A stretch of DNA of 64,000 bases from Vibrio sinensis (GTDB lineage: Bacteria; Pseudomonadota; Gammaproteobacteria; Enterobacterales; Vibrionaceae). The stretch covers positions 124,001 through 188,000 of the forward strand of contig NZ_QVMU01000002.1 in NCBI RefSeq assembly GCF_003605645.1, read 5' to 3'. Every line of letters starts with the position of its first letter. The first letter of the stretch is position 1. The notes below the pieces were generated by a model. The model was not told where the DNA came from. It did not search any database and saw only the letters and a list, made by a program, of their open reading frames with translations. Both the position numbers and the translations under genes were made by a program. Below are positions 20,521-31,192 of this stretch, one piece after another.

Positions 20521-21339
20521 TTATCCATATCTACCTGTAATGTAGTCTTCGGTGCGCTTTTTCAATGGTGAGGTGAAAATAGAATCGGTATCTGAGTACT
20601 CGATCAGTTTTCCCATATGAATAAAGGCGGTATGGTCGCTCACACGTGCGGCTTGTTGCATGTTATGAGTAACAATAACAACGGTATACTTGGTTTTTAA
20701 CTCGTTGATCAACTCTTCAATCGTTAAGGTTGAAATAGGATCCAGAGCCGATGTCGGTTCATCGAGCAGTAATACTTCAGGTTCAATCGCTATTGCTCTA
20801 GCGATGACTAATCGCTGCTGCTGACCACCAGATAGACCAAACGCGTTTTCATGTAAGCGATGCTTTACTTCATCCCACAGAGCAGCGGCTCGCAGGGCTT
20901 GTTCCATCGCATCATCTAATACTCGACTGTTCTTAATCCCTTGTAAACGCAATCCATACACGACATTCTCATAAATCGATTTCGGGAATGGATTGGGACG
21001 TTGAAACACCATACCGACTCGTCGGCGTAATGTCGCGACATCCACTTCAGGATCGTAAACGTTAGTACCATGCAGTTTGACTTTCCCCTCAACACGACAC
21101 CCTTCGACGAGATCATTCATACGATTAATACAGCGTAGCAGTGTTGACTTACCGCAACCAGAAGGGCCAATAAACGCCGTTACTTGCCCTTTGGGAATAC
21201 GCATCGATATATCGTTTAACGCCTGGCTGTTTTTGTAAAAAAGATTCAGTCCTTCGATAGAAATCGCGGTTTGTTTATCGGTCAGATTATTCACATCAAT
21301 AGGGTCTTCATAGCCCAAGGTTTGGTTGACTGAAAACAT
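20521..21339 (-). CDS. pstB: PstB, phosphate ABC transporter ATPase
   Basis: This 272-residue ABC ATPase shows Walker [10 protein letters not shown], signature LSGGQQQRL, Walker [14 protein letters not shown] and the switch His in [10 protein letters not shown]. These are the PstB forms of the motifs. It powers phosphate import through PstC-PstA. The start is 2 bp after the pstA stop, so the two are translationally linked. Confidence 0.98.
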   Translation of the reverse strand: MFSVNQTLGYEDPIDVNNLTDKQTAISIEGLNLFYKNSQALNDISMRIPKGQVTAFIGPSGCGKSTLLRCINRMNDLVEGCRVEGKVKLHGTNVYDPEVDVATLRRRVGMVFQRPNPFPKSIYENVVYGLRLQGIKNSRVLDDAMEQALRAAALWDEVKHRLHENAFGLSGGQQQRLVIARAIAIEPEVLLLDEPTSALDPISTLTIEELINELKTKYTVVIVTHNMQQAARVSDHTAFIHMGKLIEYSDTDSIFTSPLKKRTEDYITGRYG

Positions 21340-21341
21340 AG

Positions 21342-22988
21342 TTAATCTTGTCCTAGTGTCCGATACTTTTCACGTAAATTATTACGAATACTGATTGCGG
21401 TTAAGTTTAGCCCGACAATCACTGTAACAAGTAAAAAGGCAGTGGCATAAACCAGTGGTCTCGCACTTTCAATATTCGTAGTTTGAAAGCCGACATCGTA
21501 TATATGGAAGCCTAAATGCATGAACTTACGTTCCAAATGCAAAAATGGAAATTGATCATCTACAGGTAAACTCGATGCTAACTTAACCGCTCCAACTAGC
21601 ATCAAAGGTGCCACTTCTCCTGCCGCCCGAGCGACCGCCAAAATCAGGCCTGTAATAATCGCAGGGCTTGCCATTGGCAATACAATTCGCCACATGGTTT
21701 CAAATTGAGTCGCCCCTAACGCCAATGAACCATGACGTACTGAAGAAGGTATTCGACTCAAGCCCTCTTCCGTTGCCACGATAACAACCGGCAGCGTCAG
21801 TACCGCAAGAGTCAATGCAGACCAAAGCAACCCCGGAGTGCCAAACGTTGGAGCAGGTAATCGCTCGGCATAGAAAAGCTGATCGATTGAGTTACCTAAG
21901 GTATAAACAAAAAATCCTAAACCAAATACACCGTAAACGATTGATGGCACCCCTGCGAGGTTAATCACTGCAACACGAATAACTCTCGTCAGCGCATTGT
22001 TTTTCGCGTATTCATGCAAGTATACCGCCGCAACTACACCAAGTGGCATCACAATCACAGACATGATAATCACCAGCAAAACCGTACCAAACATCGCAGG
22101 GAAAACACCCCCCTCCGAATTTGATTCACGAGGATCTTCTGATAAAAACTTCCAAATTTGCTTTGTCCACAAACTGACTTTATCTACCAATGACAAATGG
22201 TTTGGGTACCAAATATCCAACATTTGATCGAGAGGAATAAAGGTAACGGCTCCAGTCATATCTCGAACTAGCAAACCTTGCTGCTTGAGCTTATTTCGCA
22301 ACTCATCGAGCTCATTTTCTGCTTTTGATAGCTTCTGATTTAACGCATTAGTCTGTTGGTCGAAACGCTGATTAAATGCTTCATCTAACTCGGAATTAAG
22401 TTTACGTCGGCGCTGTTCAAAGCGTAATTGTTCTGCTTGAGCACTGTACTGGCGGATCTGTTGATTAATAATTTTAGTGATTTCTTCACGAACGCTCGCT
22501 GCATACATCAAGCCTTGATCCGTCAGAAGTGTAATTTCATCACTCACGTGCCCATTGGCTTGTTTATATCCGACAGGGTAGCCGTAAAAATCCCCACCGC
22601 GAGAACGCTCAATAACGGCCCAACCTTGAGGCTTGCTTCTTTCTAGTACATCTATTTCCAAAATCGACACAAAATCAGCAGGATAGAGATCGCGATTAGC
22701 AACTTTAATACTCAGGCGCTTCACCAGCCCTTTTTCAACCACTGCTTCAGGCAGGGTAATATTCATCTCTCTTAGATGACTAATCGGAACATATTCTTGC
22801 GCGTAAAGTTGACCAATTAAGATCTCATCTTGATCGGTTTTCCATTGATATAGTGGTGCCGGCCAAAAATAAGATAGCCCTTTCCAGCCAATGAGGAGTA
22901 ATAGCCCTAGTACAGACAGCAAGCTAATGCTCACCGCCCCACCAGTTAGCCATATCCAAGGCGAACCCGATTTTAGCCAGTTAAACAC
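21342..22988 (-). CDS. pstA: PstA, phosphate ABC transporter permease with long N-terminal extension
   Basis: This 548-residue permease is almost twice the length of E. coli PstA (about 296). The C-terminal half, from about residue 290, carries the membrane segments and the permease EAA loop ([23 protein letters not shown]). The N-terminal half has one membrane helix (residues about 12-35), a periplasmic-type segment and a coiled coil rich in Glu, Gln and Arg (about 185-235). The same enlarged form is known in other marine gammaproteobacteria. Confidence 0.95.
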   Translation of the reverse strand: MFNWLKSGSPWIWLTGGAVSISLLSVLGLLLLIGWKGLSYFWPAPLYQWKTDQDEILIGQLYAQEYVPISHLREMNITLPEAVVEKGLVKRLSIKVANRDLYPADFVSILEIDVLERSKPQGWAVIERSRGGDFYGYPVGYKQANGHVSDEITLLTDQGLMYAASVREEITKIINQQIRQYSAQAEQLRFEQRRRKLNSELDEAFNQRFDQQTNALNQKLSKAENELDELRNKLKQQGLLVRDMTGAVTFIPLDQMLDIWYPNHLSLVDKVSLWTKQIWKFLSEDPRESNSEGGVFPAMFGTVLLVIIMSVIVMPLGVVAAVYLHEYAKNNALTRVIRVAVINLAGVPSIVYGVFGLGFFVYTLGNSIDQLFYAERLPAPTFGTPGLLWSALTLAVLTLPVVIVATEEGLSRIPSSVRHGSLALGATQFETMWRIVLPMASPAIITGLILAVARAAGEVAPLMLVGAVKLASSLPVDDQFPFLHLERKFMHLGFHIYDVGFQTTNIESARPLVYATAFLLVTVIVGLNLTAISIRNNLREKYRTLGQD

Positions 22989-23014
22989 CTGAATTCGATT
23001 CCATCATTTGAATA

Positions 23015-25201
23015 TTACAGTGCACGATATTTGTCTCTTAGTCGTTGGCGTACCCACTCTGCTACTGAGTTAACAGCGAAAGTGAACATCAACAAAATTA
23101 ATGCGGCTAAAAATAGAATCCGATAATGAGAACTGCCCACTTCCGATTCTGGCATTTCGACAGCGATAGTTGCAGATAATGTCCGCATCCCCTCAAGAAT
23201 ATTCCAATCCATAATTGGCGTATTACCCGTCGCCATTAAAACAATCATGGTTTCACCAACAGCTCGACCTAACCCCATCATAATGGCTGAAAAAATACCG
23301 GGACTCGCCGTTAATAACACCACATGGGTTAATGTTTGCCACTGGGTTGCCCCTAAAGCGAGTGACCCATCCGATAAATGTTTTGGTACAGAAAAAATGG
23401 CATCTTCAGCGATAGTAAAAATGGTCGGAATGACAGCAAAACCCATCGCAAAACCGACAACTAACGCATTTCGTTGGTCAAAGTCGATACCGTGTTGAGC
23501 GAGGAAAACTCGCACATCACCATCAAATAACCAAGATTCGATATTGCCACTTTGACTGATGGTGACCACAGTAACTAAAACCAATACCGGCATTAAAATA
23601 GCAGCATGCCAACCGTTAGGTAATCGGCTCAACCAACGACGAGGTAAGCTATGCCAGAAAATACCAACCGCTAACATGGATAAGGGCAGCAAGAAGAATA
23701 ACGCCACCACAGATGGCAAATGACTTTCGACAATCGGTGCGAACCATAGCCCGGCTAAGAAGCCAATGATCACTGTCGGCAATGCTTCCATCAGTTCTAT
23801 CGAGGGTTTAACGATACGACGCATTGTCGGCGTCATAAAGTAAGCGGTATAAATCGCACCAAACACGGCGATAGGAATCGCGAATAACATAGCAAAAGCT
23901 GCCGCTTTTAAGGTACCGAATGCAATTGGCACTAGGCTAAATTTAGCCTCAAATTCATTGCTAGCGGAAGTGGTTTGCCACACAAATTCCGGTTCTGGAT
24001 AACTCTCGTACCAGACTTTTTGCCATAACGATGACAATGAAATCTCTGGGTAGGGATTATCTAAATGAGCAAGATTAAGCGTTGAACCTGATAGCGCGAG
24101 TAAAAACTGTTCGTTCTTAGACATTGCTGCCATCTGCGGAACTTTTTGATATGCACGCTTAAAAATTACCAATTTTTCACTGGTGGTATAGTGGCTTTGA
24201 ACCATTCCGTTGGTATAGAAACTATAAAAACCTTTACGATAGGTATCTGGCAGCAAAAATTGTAGCTCTGAGGCTAGTTTAAATTCGCGGATATGCGTTA
24301 AGCGACGTTGTCCATCACTCAGCACATCAAACCATTGGGAAACCAGTCCATCATCATGGGTAACCAATAGAGAATACGCCCCTGACAGCAAGTCCATATG
24401 CGCGACTTTGTGCTTGCTTTGGCCCAAGCTTAAATCAACAATCTCTCTCACTTCAAATCGTTGCTGTATTTTTTTAGCCACAACCAGTTCTGATGCCGAT
24501 AGCAGGTACAGCGTTTTGCCATCCGGTGTTAATAGCATCTGATCAAGATGTTCAAACGGCAAAGGGAACTGATAAGACTCTAGCGAGCCATCTTCATTTT
24601 CCCAACGAACACGAACTTGCTTATCTTGATAGAAACCCACTAATGTGAGTTGTTGGTCATAAGAAAACTGAAAGCTCACCAAAGAAGATTGAGGTGTACT
24701 TAAGTCAAAAGATGGCGAAACATCCACAACTTCAGGCGCAAATGTCCGTCCTTGACCATTCGCAATACTATTGAGCGATGGTTGAAATAAAGTAATTTGA
24801 CCTTGGGGAGTCGCGAAAGCATACCAACCATTTTCAGGCAAAGATCGGGAAAATAGCGTGTATTCGTTGCCTAAATCCACTGATTCCGTAGGTTGTGTTT
24901 CCATGGTATTGAGGTGCCAAAAATCGACCTGACCTTGCTGGGAGATCACGTACGCATGCTCACCATAATCATCAATACCAATCGCAACTGGATCTGGTGT
25001 GGAAATCGCTTGTTGAGCGATGTCTGGTGTGAATTTCGCGTCGGAAAAGAGCGGTAGAACCATCATGGCGAGATAGACAAAAATCAGAACTAGGGCCGCT
25101 AAAACCCCCACGCCACCAGCAGACACAGCAAATCGAACCAAACGATCTTTCATCAATCGTTTACGATCCCTTTCTTTCAAAGAAAACTCTGCTGTCCCCA
25201 T
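23015..25201 (-). CDS. pstC: PstC, phosphate ABC transporter permease with large extra domain
   Basis: This is a 728-residue protein against about 319 in E. coli. A first membrane helix (residues about 28-52) is followed by some 350 residues of beta-rich, WD-repeat-like sequence that would lie in the periplasm. The permease domain (from about residue 420) has the EAA-type loop [25 protein letters not shown] ribosome-binding site lies 5 bases before the ATG. A Pho box with a -10 hexamer lies upstream, so this operon (pstC-pstA-pstB-phoU) is phosphate-starvation controlled. Confidence 0.95.
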   Translation of the reverse strand: MGTAEFSLKERDRKRLMKDRLVRFAVSAGGVGVLAALVLIFVYLAMMVLPLFSDAKFTPDIAQQAISTPDPVAIGIDDYGEHAYVISQQGQVDFWHLNTMETQPTESVDLGNEYTLFSRSLPENGWYAFATPQGQITLFQPSLNSIANGQGRTFAPEVVDVSPSFDLSTPQSSLVSFQFSYDQQLTLVGFYQDKQVRVRWENEDGSLESYQFPLPFEHLDQMLLTPDGKTLYLLSASELVVAKKIQQRFEVREIVDLSLGQSKHKVAHMDLLSGAYSLLVTHDDGLVSQWFDVLSDGQRRLTHIREFKLASELQFLLPDTYRKGFYSFYTNGMVQSHYTTSEKLVIFKRAYQKVPQMAAMSKNEQFLLALSGSTLNLAHLDNPYPEISLSSLWQKVWYESYPEPEFVWQTTSASNEFEAKFSLVPIAFGTLKAAAFAMLFAIPIAVFGAIYTAYFMTPTMRRIVKPSIELMEALPTVIIGFLAGLWFAPIVESHLPSVVALFFLLPLSMLAVGIFWHSLPRRWLSRLPNGWHAAILMPVLVLVTVVTISQSGNIESWLFDGDVRVFLAQHGIDFDQRNALVVGFAMGFAVIPTIFTIAEDAIFSVPKHLSDGSLALGATQWQTLTHVVLLTASPGIFSAIMMGLGRAVGETMIVLMATGNTPIMDWNILEGMRTLSATIAVEMPESEVGSSHYRILFLAALILLMFTFAVNSVAEWVRQRLRDKYRAL

Positions 25202-25233
25202 CTTAATCCGCTACCTACTTATGCCCGAGCTTA

Positions 25234-25266
25234 TACTATTTCGTTTAGATGACGATTATATTACAA
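25234..25266 (-). promoter_or_regulatory. Pho box and -10 of the pstCAB-phoU operon
   Basis: On the minus strand TTGTAAT-ATAA-TCGTCAT forms two 7-base half-sites at 11-base spacing (25249-25266), each matching the PhoB consensus CTGTCAT at 5 of 7. A TAGTAT -10 (25234-25239) follows after 9 bases, the same distance as at phoB. The rest of 25267-25556 contains only two mini-ORFs that I cannot support. Confidence 0.72.
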
Positions 25267-25556
25267 ATCGCCGTTCAAACTACCTACACTCCCTTGTTTC
25301 CGCGAGATTTTCTGTCTCTTTTGGGGCTGTCGTTACTTTTCGGGCAAAATAGTAACAAAAGTATAAGAATTGTGTTGAGTGGAACACTGTGGCAGAGAAA
25401 AACCATAAAAGAAAGAAAAGTATCGATACTCAATTAACAATAGCAATATAACGAGGATCTTACATGGATAACCTTACCAGAGAAGCTCAAGTACATGACG
25501 ATTCTTAGTCGAAATACAATTAAAGAAGATCCAACTTGCAGCCATGAGAATCCTAA

Positions 25557-26522
25557 CTATTCGTTGACTAAAATACCGACTTTTTCCAATTCATTTTGAG
25601 CCAATTCTGGTGAAATCGCGACATAGCCATCTTTCTCAACCATGGCTTGCCCCTGCTTTGAGTAAATAAAACGAATAAATTCCCGTTCAACAGGTGACAA
25701 CGGCTTAGTTGGATGTTTATCGATATAAACGTAGAGGTAACGAGAGAGTGGGTACTCACCTGATAGAATATTTTCTCGGGTCGCATCCACATAATCCGTT
25801 CCGGTTTTCGCGATCGGCAACCGTTTTGCTCCCGAGACTTTATAACCAACCCCTGAATATCCGATAGTGTTAATGGCTGATGCTACAGATTGAACGACCG
25901 ATGCCGATCCAGGCTGTTCATTCACATCATTTTTAAAATCACCACCACACAAGGCATTTTTCTTAAAGTATCCATATGTCCCTGATACAGAGTTACGGCC
26001 AAACATTTGAATGCTACGTTTCGCCCATTGATAGTCTAGGCCAAGCTGAGACCAACTTGTGATCGGTTGTGTTGCACCACAGCGCAAGGTTGAAGAGTAA
26101 ATCGCATCGAGCTGAATAAAGTTAAGCCCAGAGATTGGGTTATCTCGATGGACAAAAATACCGATCGCATCAATAGCAACGCGCAACGCCGTAGGCTTAT
26201 AACCATGGCTGCGTTCAAAAGCTTCAATCTCTCGAATACGCATTGGACGGCTCATTGGCCCAAACTGCGCGGTCCCTTCCGTTAAAGCAGGTGGCGCGGT
26301 TGATGACCCAGAAGCTTGAACTTGCCCACTAACTCCTGGGTAGAGTTGCTTAAATTCTTCTACCCACAGAGTCGTCATTCCAGCTAGCGTATCAGAGCCT
26401 ACACTCGTTAAGTTGCCACTGATGCCCGGAACTTTTTGATAAACATCCAGTTCCTCACCAATAGCGACCGATGTCGAAAGTAAAGACATTGAGGTCAAAA
26501 CAAGAGTAAGCACTAACTTCAT
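25557..26522 (-). CDS. pstS: PstS-family phosphate-binding protein
   Basis: This 321-residue periplasmic protein has a signal peptide (about residues 1-22) and the phosphate-ligand segment SVGSDTLAGM near residue 42, followed by QASGSSTAPPALTEG and FGRNSVSGTYGYFKKNAL. These match the Vibrio/Pseudomonas-type PstS, which is diverged from E. coli PstS. It delivers phosphate to PstCAB. The gene lies between phoR and pstC, separated from both by sizable gaps, so it probably has its own promoter. I see no clear Pho box directly upstream. Confidence 0.92.
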   Translation of the reverse strand: MKLVLTLVLTSMSLLSTSVAIGEELDVYQKVPGISGNLTSVGSDTLAGMTTLWVEEFKQLYPGVSGQVQASGSSTAPPALTEGTAQFGPMSRPMRIREIEAFERSHGYKPTALRVAIDAIGIFVHRDNPISGLNFIQLDAIYSSTLRCGATQPITSWSQLGLDYQWAKRSIQMFGRNSVSGTYGYFKKNALCGGDFKNDVNEQPGSASVVQSVASAINTIGYSGVGYKVSGAKRLPIAKTGTDYVDATRENILSGEYPLSRYLYVYIDKHPTKPLSPVEREFIRFIYSKQGQAMVEKDGYVAISPELAQNELEKVGILVNE

Positions 26523-26620
26523 TTATTCACCATTATTACAGTATACGGTTATGCCTTTACGGCTCTTGTGACGACTCTGACTTTACTTAACGTCTTTACT
26601 TTATGACCGCTGTTTTACGG
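26523..26620. repeat. Short imperfect repeats between phoR and pstS
   Basis: The interval and the last codons of phoR contain TTTACGGCT twice (about 26556 and 26614), with several TATGAC, GTGAC and CTTTAC segments nearby. A weak two-half-site match to a Pho box, CCGTAAA-ACAG-CGGTCAT on the minus strand (about 26605-26622), lies within it, overlapping the 3' end of phoR. It may be a diverged multi-site PhoB region. Confidence 0.35.
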
Positions 26621-27922
26621 CTATGACTTTACGACTAAACGTGTTGGCAGAACAAAAGAAAACTTGCTGCCCACTCCCACTTCACTGTGAATATCAAGGT
26701 GTGAGTCATGGTGAGTCAGTGCATGTTTTACAATCGCTAATCCGAGTCCACTCCCACCCGTATCCCGAGAACGGGCTTTGTCTACGCGATAGAAGCGCTC
26801 AGTTAAACGATGTAAATGCTGAGGTTCAATACCCTCACCGCTATCTTCTACTTCCAGGCAAGCTCCTTGCGAGGTTAAATACCAACGGACACAAACATCG
26901 GCACCATCAGGGGTATATTTCACCGCGTTGTACACTAGGTTAGAAATTGCACTGCGTAGCTGATCTTCATCAGCAAACACTTGAAGCTGCGTATCCACAT
27001 CAAAAGATAATTGATGATTGCCACTGCCACTTAAACTTCGAGCTTCTTTTTCTAAAATTTCCAACATCGCGGGTACGTTCACGACATCTTCAAGCTCATG
27101 CATCGGAGCGGCTTCAATTTTAGATAAGGTTAATAGTTGATTCACCAAGCTATTCATACGATTGAGCTGTTCTGTCATCACACCATGGGCTTTTTCCCAC
27201 ATAGGTCCATTAAGCATATCGGGATCTTCAGTCATTTCTAAATAACCTTGTAGAACCGTCATTGGGGTACGTAACTCGTGAGAAACGTTAGCAAAAAAGT
27301 TGCGGCGCATACCCTCTAGTTGTTTAACCTGAGTCACATCACGTACTACCATCAGGTGTTCACCCTCGGTATATGGCACGATACGTAACTCCAACATACG
27401 TTCGACATTAAGCGGTGAACGCATCTCAAGAGGTTCAGCAAAATCTTGCTTACTTAGATACTTAATAAAGTCAGGCGTACGAACTAAGTTAGAAATGGGC
27501 TGACCTGAATCATCTGGCCAATGGAAACCCAAAATATGCTGAGCAAGTTTGTTACACCAAACGATGTTCCCCTCACTACGGAATACGACAACCGCATCGG
27601 GTAGTGATTCTGCACCATTGCGGAAACGACGAATCAAGTTTGTCAGCTCTTTGCGCTTTTTACGCTGGCGCTGCTGTAAGCGATAAATCCCATTAAACAA
27701 ATGCTCCCAGTTTCCGCTACCGGAAGGCGGTGTTAGACGTTTTTCATCCCATAGCCATGCGGCTAAACGCATTTGATTGTGCAGGTGCCAAAATAGCTGC
27801 AAAACCGTGGCCACCAAAAGCAACCACGGCATATAGCCAAATATCAAACCAACGATCACCCAAGGGGTGTAAAAAAAAGCCAGTTCCCAGACCAGCTTTT
27901 TCCAAGTTAACCTTTCTACCAC
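26621..27922 (-). CDS. phoR: PhoR, phosphate-responsive sensor kinase
   Basis: This 433-residue histidine kinase has two N-terminal membrane helices (about residues 8-45), a PAS domain (about 95-200), the phosphoacceptor H-box [19 protein letters not shown] near residue 215, an N-box ([15 protein letters not shown]) and G-boxes (DSGEGI and [12 protein letters not shown]). It phosphorylates PhoB when phosphate is low, with PstSCAB-PhoU as the sensor. It lies 118 bp after phoB in the same direction. Confidence 0.97.
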   Translation of the reverse strand: MVERLTWKKLVWELAFFYTPWVIVGLIFGYMPWLLLVATVLQLFWHLHNQMRLAAWLWDEKRLTPPSGSGNWEHLFNGIYRLQQRQRKKRKELTNLIRRFRNGAESLPDAVVVFRSEGNIVWCNKLAQHILGFHWPDDSGQPISNLVRTPDFIKYLSKQDFAEPLEMRSPLNVERMLELRIVPYTEGEHLMVVRDVTQVKQLEGMRRNFFANVSHELRTPMTVLQGYLEMTEDPDMLNGPMWEKAHGVMTEQLNRMNSLVNQLLTLSKIEAAPMHELEDVVNVPAMLEILEKEARSLSGSGNHQLSFDVDTQLQVFADEDQLRSAISNLVYNAVKYTPDGADVCVRWYLTSQGACLEVEDSGEGIEPQHLHRLTERFYRVDKARSRDTGGSGLGLAIVKHALTHHDSHLDIHSEVGVGSKFSFVLPTRLVVKS

Positions 27923-28040
27923 TTAAATCTCCATAAATGGAAATGCCGATAGCCAATGGCATAGTTCAGATTGAATTATTCGTATCGAATCGTTATATCG
28001 AATAACTCAAATCACTCGCCACCAGTATCAAACACACCAT

Positions 28041-28730
28041 TCACGCTTTGCTTGAAAAACGATACCCAGCACCACGAACGGTTTGGATTAATTTATCGTG
28101 CCCTTCCACTTCAAGTGCTTTACGCAAACGACGGATATGGACATCAACGGTGCGGTCTTCAACGTAAACGTTGGTACCCCAAATATTATTTAATAGCTGC
28201 TCACGGCTATAAACACGCTCTTGATGCGTCATAAAAAAGTGCAGCATTTTGAATTCGGTCGGCCCCATATCTAGAGGCTGATCATTCGCGGTTACACGAT
28301 GAGAAACAGGATCCAACTTTAAACCTTGCACATCAATCACGTTTTCTAACGCAGTTGGAGTCACACGGCGAATCACAGCTTTCAAACGAGCCACAAGCTC
28401 TTTAGGAGAAAAAGGTTTAGTAATGTAATCATCTGCACCCACTTCTAAACCACGAACCTTATCTTCTTCTTCTCCGCGAGCCGTCAACATTACTACTGGA
28501 ATATTACGGGTAAGTTCTTCGCGCTTCATATGCTTAATGAAATTAATGCCGCTACCACCAGGTAACATCCAATCAAGCAAAACTAAATCAGGGAAAGGTT
28601 CCGTCAATTTCGTTACCGCGGTATCGTAATCTTCTGCCTCTACCGCTTGATAACCTTTTTGTTCAAGAACAAAGCACAGCATTTCGCGAATGGGTGCTTC
28701 ATCTTCAACAACCAGAATCCTTCTAGACAT
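28041..28730 (-). CDS. phoB: PhoB, phosphate response regulator
   Basis: This 229-residue OmpR-class regulator has a receiver domain with acidic pocket VEDE (residues 8-11), phosphoacceptor Asp in [10 protein letters not shown] (about 54) and Lys in YITKPFS (about 105). A winged-helix DNA-binding domain follows, ending in VRGAGYRFS. It binds Pho boxes to activate phosphate-scavenging genes. A Pho box lies upstream of its own promoter, implying autoregulation. Confidence 0.98.
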   Translation of the reverse strand: MSRRILVVEDEAPIREMLCFVLEQKGYQAVEAEDYDTAVTKLTEPFPDLVLLDWMLPGGSGINFIKHMKREELTRNIPVVMLTARGEEEDKVRGLEVGADDYITKPFSPKELVARLKAVIRRVTPTALENVIDVQGLKLDPVSHRVTANDQPLDMGPTEFKMLHFFMTHQERVYSREQLLNNIWGTNVYVEDRTVDVHIRRLRKALEVEGHDKLIQTVRGAGYRFSSKA

Positions 28731-28790
28731 AACTAAAAACCTTATATTCGTGTAGTTTTAAGAGGGCCTTAAACCCTTGCAACAGCAAGC

Positions 28791-28823
28791 ATTATCCCTA
28801 GTGATTATGACACTTTTGTGACC
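28791..28823 (-). promoter_or_regulatory. Pho box and -10 of phoB
   Basis: On the minus strand GGTCACA-AAAG-TGTCATA gives two half-sites at 11-base spacing (28806-28823). A GATAAT -10 (28791-28796) follows after 9 bases and replaces the need for a -35. The remainder of the 399-bp gap up to rdgC shows no gene. Confidence 0.82.
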
Positions 28824-29129
28824 TTTGAAAACAAATTTTCATACAACATTCTTGCGACAAGCCTTGATCTTTCACTCGATTTTGCCTCTGTTTCATTAAA
28901 AGTAAGCAGAAAAACACCCTCTCTTCCTCTAACCTATGAAATTAATTACGCATATGAAAATACTTTTATATTTAAAAAAGCTATCTATTGATGTCGCGAT
29001 ATCGACCTTGGGTTAAGAGCAAATTACATTCAATAGCGATGTTTCTCTGCACGATTGTGCAATTCAAGTAAGACATCTGCACAAAAATTTCCTATTATTG
29101 GCAACCAAACTTCAGGTAAGAGAAAAATT

Positions 29130-30044
29130 ATGTGGTTTAAGAACTGTCTTGTTTATCGCTTCAATCGTGAGATTGAATTCAATGCGGAACAATTAGAAAA
29201 ACAACTCGATGAGTTTCGTTTCTCCCCTTGTGGCAGCCAAGATAAGCAGAAATTTGGTTGGGTTACAGCAATGGGTAAACACGGCGACATGATGACGCAT
29301 GTATCTGAAGACCGTATTCTTATCTGTGCTAAAAAAGAAGAAAAAATGCTGCCCGCGTCTGTGATTAAAGACTCGCTAAACGCCAAGATAGAAGCACTTG
29401 AAATTCAAGAAGGCCGTCCTCTTAAGAAAAAAGAAAAAGATGGCTTAAAAGAAGACATCATCATTGATCTTTTACCTCGTGCATTCAGTAAAAGCCAACT
29501 GACTTTTGTGCTTATTTTGCCGAAAGAAGGTTTTATTTTAGTCGACGCGAGCAGCTACAAAAAAGCAGAAGATGTCTTAGCACTACTACGTAAAACGATG
29601 GGCAGCCTACCTGTTGTACCGTCAATTCCAGAACAAGCGGTAGAAACAACGCTAACTGAATGGGTCAAAACCGGTAATACTCCGGCTGGCATCACCATGC
29701 TTGACGAAGCTGAGTTAAAATCAGTATTAGAAGAAGGTGGTGTGATCCGCTGTAAAAAGCAAGAACTTACCGCTGACGAAATTCGTAGTCACATCGACGC
29801 CGATAAAGTAGTGACCAAGCTTGCGTTAAACTGGCAAGATCGAATCGAATTTATTCTTGCTGATGATTGCAGTATCAAACGATTGAAATTCTCAGATGAA
29901 CTCAAAGATCAAAACGAAGATATTCCTCGTGAAGATCAAGCGGCACGTTTTGACGCTGATTTCTCTCTGATGTGTGGTGAAATGAGCGCATTTCTACCTA
30001 ACTTGTACGATGTACTTGGTGGCTTACCACACCCTAATGCTTAA
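29130..30044 (+). CDS. rdgC: RdgC, recombination-associated DNA-binding protein
   Basis: This 304-residue protein begins [15 protein letters not shown], the conserved RdgC start. A longer frame from 29055 adds 25 unrelated residues, so I start at 29130, where a GGTAAGAG ribosome-binding site precedes the ATG. RdgC forms a ring-shaped dimer around double-stranded DNA and restrains RecA. The length is the family norm (about 303). It is transcribed alone, divergent from phoB. Confidence 0.97.
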   Translation: MWFKNCLVYRFNREIEFNAEQLEKQLDEFRFSPCGSQDKQKFGWVTAMGKHGDMMTHVSEDRILICAKKEEKMLPASVIKDSLNAKIEALEIQEGRPLKKKEKDGLKEDIIIDLLPRAFSKSQLTFVLILPKEGFILVDASSYKKAEDVLALLRKTMGSLPVVPSIPEQAVETTLTEWVKTGNTPAGITMLDEAELKSVLEEGGVIRCKKQELTADEIRSHIDADKVVTKLALNWQDRIEFILADDCSIKRLKFSDELKDQNEDIPREDQAARFDADFSLMCGEMSAFLPNLYDVLGGLPHPNA

Positions 30045-30145
30045 TCACTCCCCCAAGATAGCTTGGCGTTATAACAATGCATTGGCAACTTCAAGTCTGT
30101 CTGGGGTATTTGGTTTTTAGCGATGATTATTAAAGAGATATATTG

Positions 30146-31093
30146 ATGAACGTGAGTTTTGATACTCGTTGGTTAGAAGACTTCCTTACTCTGGCCGAGG
30201 TTCGTAATTTTTCTAAAGCAGCAAAATTACGTCACATAACTCAACCCGCTTTCGGACGTCGCATCAAATCTCTTGAAAATGCGGTCAGCCAACAATTGAT
30301 TGACCGCAATTCTAATCCAATAAAGCTAACACCAGCAGGCAAGCTATTTCGCCTCACTGCTAAAGCGATGATTCAGCAAATGGAACATGGTGTCGCAGAG
30401 TTAAAAAATAATGCTCAGCCGATGCTTTCACCAGTCTCAATTGCTAGCCCACACACCTTATCATCGCCCGCTTTAATTCAATTATTAGACAGCATTCAAG
30501 AGCAGCAAATTCCCTACTCGGTCGATGTACTCCGAGTCGATCTCGGTATTAAGGCGCTTAAAGATGGTCAATGCGATTTCTTTATGGGTTTTGACCATAT
30601 CGCCTTGCTTCAGCCACCTTTTCAAAATCAATTACTAGGACATGGGCACTATCTATTGGTGTCAGTCGCAGACAACGGCCAAGCACGTTATTCGCTCGAA
30701 GATAAGTCAGTACCTTATCTTCGTTATACTTGTGAGTCTTACTCCGCCCGTTTACTTGAGCAACATTATTCTCAAGTGCCTGACAATTTCGTCTCCATTT
30801 TTGAATCATCCATGTGTCAATTGCATAAAGAAATGGTTTTACTGGGTAAAGGCATCGCTTGGCTTCCCGATTTACTGATTAAGAACGAATTAGATCAAGG
30901 CACGATTGTTCCCCTCGACCCACACCAATTTAATATCCCTTTTGCTGTTCGACTTTACCGTTACAACACTAAAATCACCCAAGAAGCTGAACATGTTTGG
31001 CAACTCATCGAAGATAAATATTCACTACCAAACCCTTTTTGTACTCCTTGGCTAAACAGTGGCAGTGCGAAAAATAAAGGCTTACAGGAATAA
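30146..31093 (+). CDS. LysR-family regulator, HypT/YjiE-like
   Basis: This 315-residue LysR protein has the unusual N-terminus FDTRWLEDFLTLAEVRNFSKAAKLRHITQPAFGRRI, which resembles E. coli HypT (YjiE) more than standard LysR regulators. ATG at 30146 is chosen over TTG at 30143 because AGAG lies 8 bases before it. It precedes a purine-type deaminase and an NCS2 permease in the same direction and probably controls them, acting at the palindromes in the intervening 99 bp. HypT of E. coli responds to hypochlorite, but that role should not be transferred here. Confidence 0.85.
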   Translation: MNVSFDTRWLEDFLTLAEVRNFSKAAKLRHITQPAFGRRIKSLENAVSQQLIDRNSNPIKLTPAGKLFRLTAKAMIQQMEHGVAELKNNAQPMLSPVSIASPHTLSSPALIQLLDSIQEQQIPYSVDVLRVDLGIKALKDGQCDFFMGFDHIALLQPPFQNQLLGHGHYLLVSVADNGQARYSLEDKSVPYLRYTCESYSARLLEQHYSQVPDNFVSIFESSMCQLHKEMVLLGKGIAWLPDLLIKNELDQGTIVPLDPHQFNIPFAVRLYRYNTKITQEAEHVWQLIEDKYSLPNPFCTPWLNSGSAKNKGLQE

Positions 31094-31095
31094 CG

Positions 31096-31177
31096 ATGCC
31101 GATTCGGCATAGCAAGTGAAAATTTGGCACTTCACAAAGCAAACGATTGCTATGCATAGTGCGCGCAATCGTTTGCT
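31096..31177. promoter_or_regulatory. Stacked palindromes before the deaminase gene
   Basis: Three dyads fill the gap. ATGCCGA-T-TCGGCAT is perfect (31096-31110). GTGAA/TTCAC lies at about 31116-31134. A perfect 13-bp inverted repeat AGCAAACGATTGC (31138-31150) / GCAATCGTTTGCT (31165-31177) has a 14-base spacer. None ends in a T run, so operators are more likely than terminators. Confidence 0.7.
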
Positions 31178-31192
31178 ATCAAATTTATCAGA

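Noticed and set aside
25305-25335. Two CTGTC elements taken at first for a Pho box
   Set aside because: They are 15 bases apart rather than 11, and no properly spaced -10 is present. The box at 25249-25266 fits much better.
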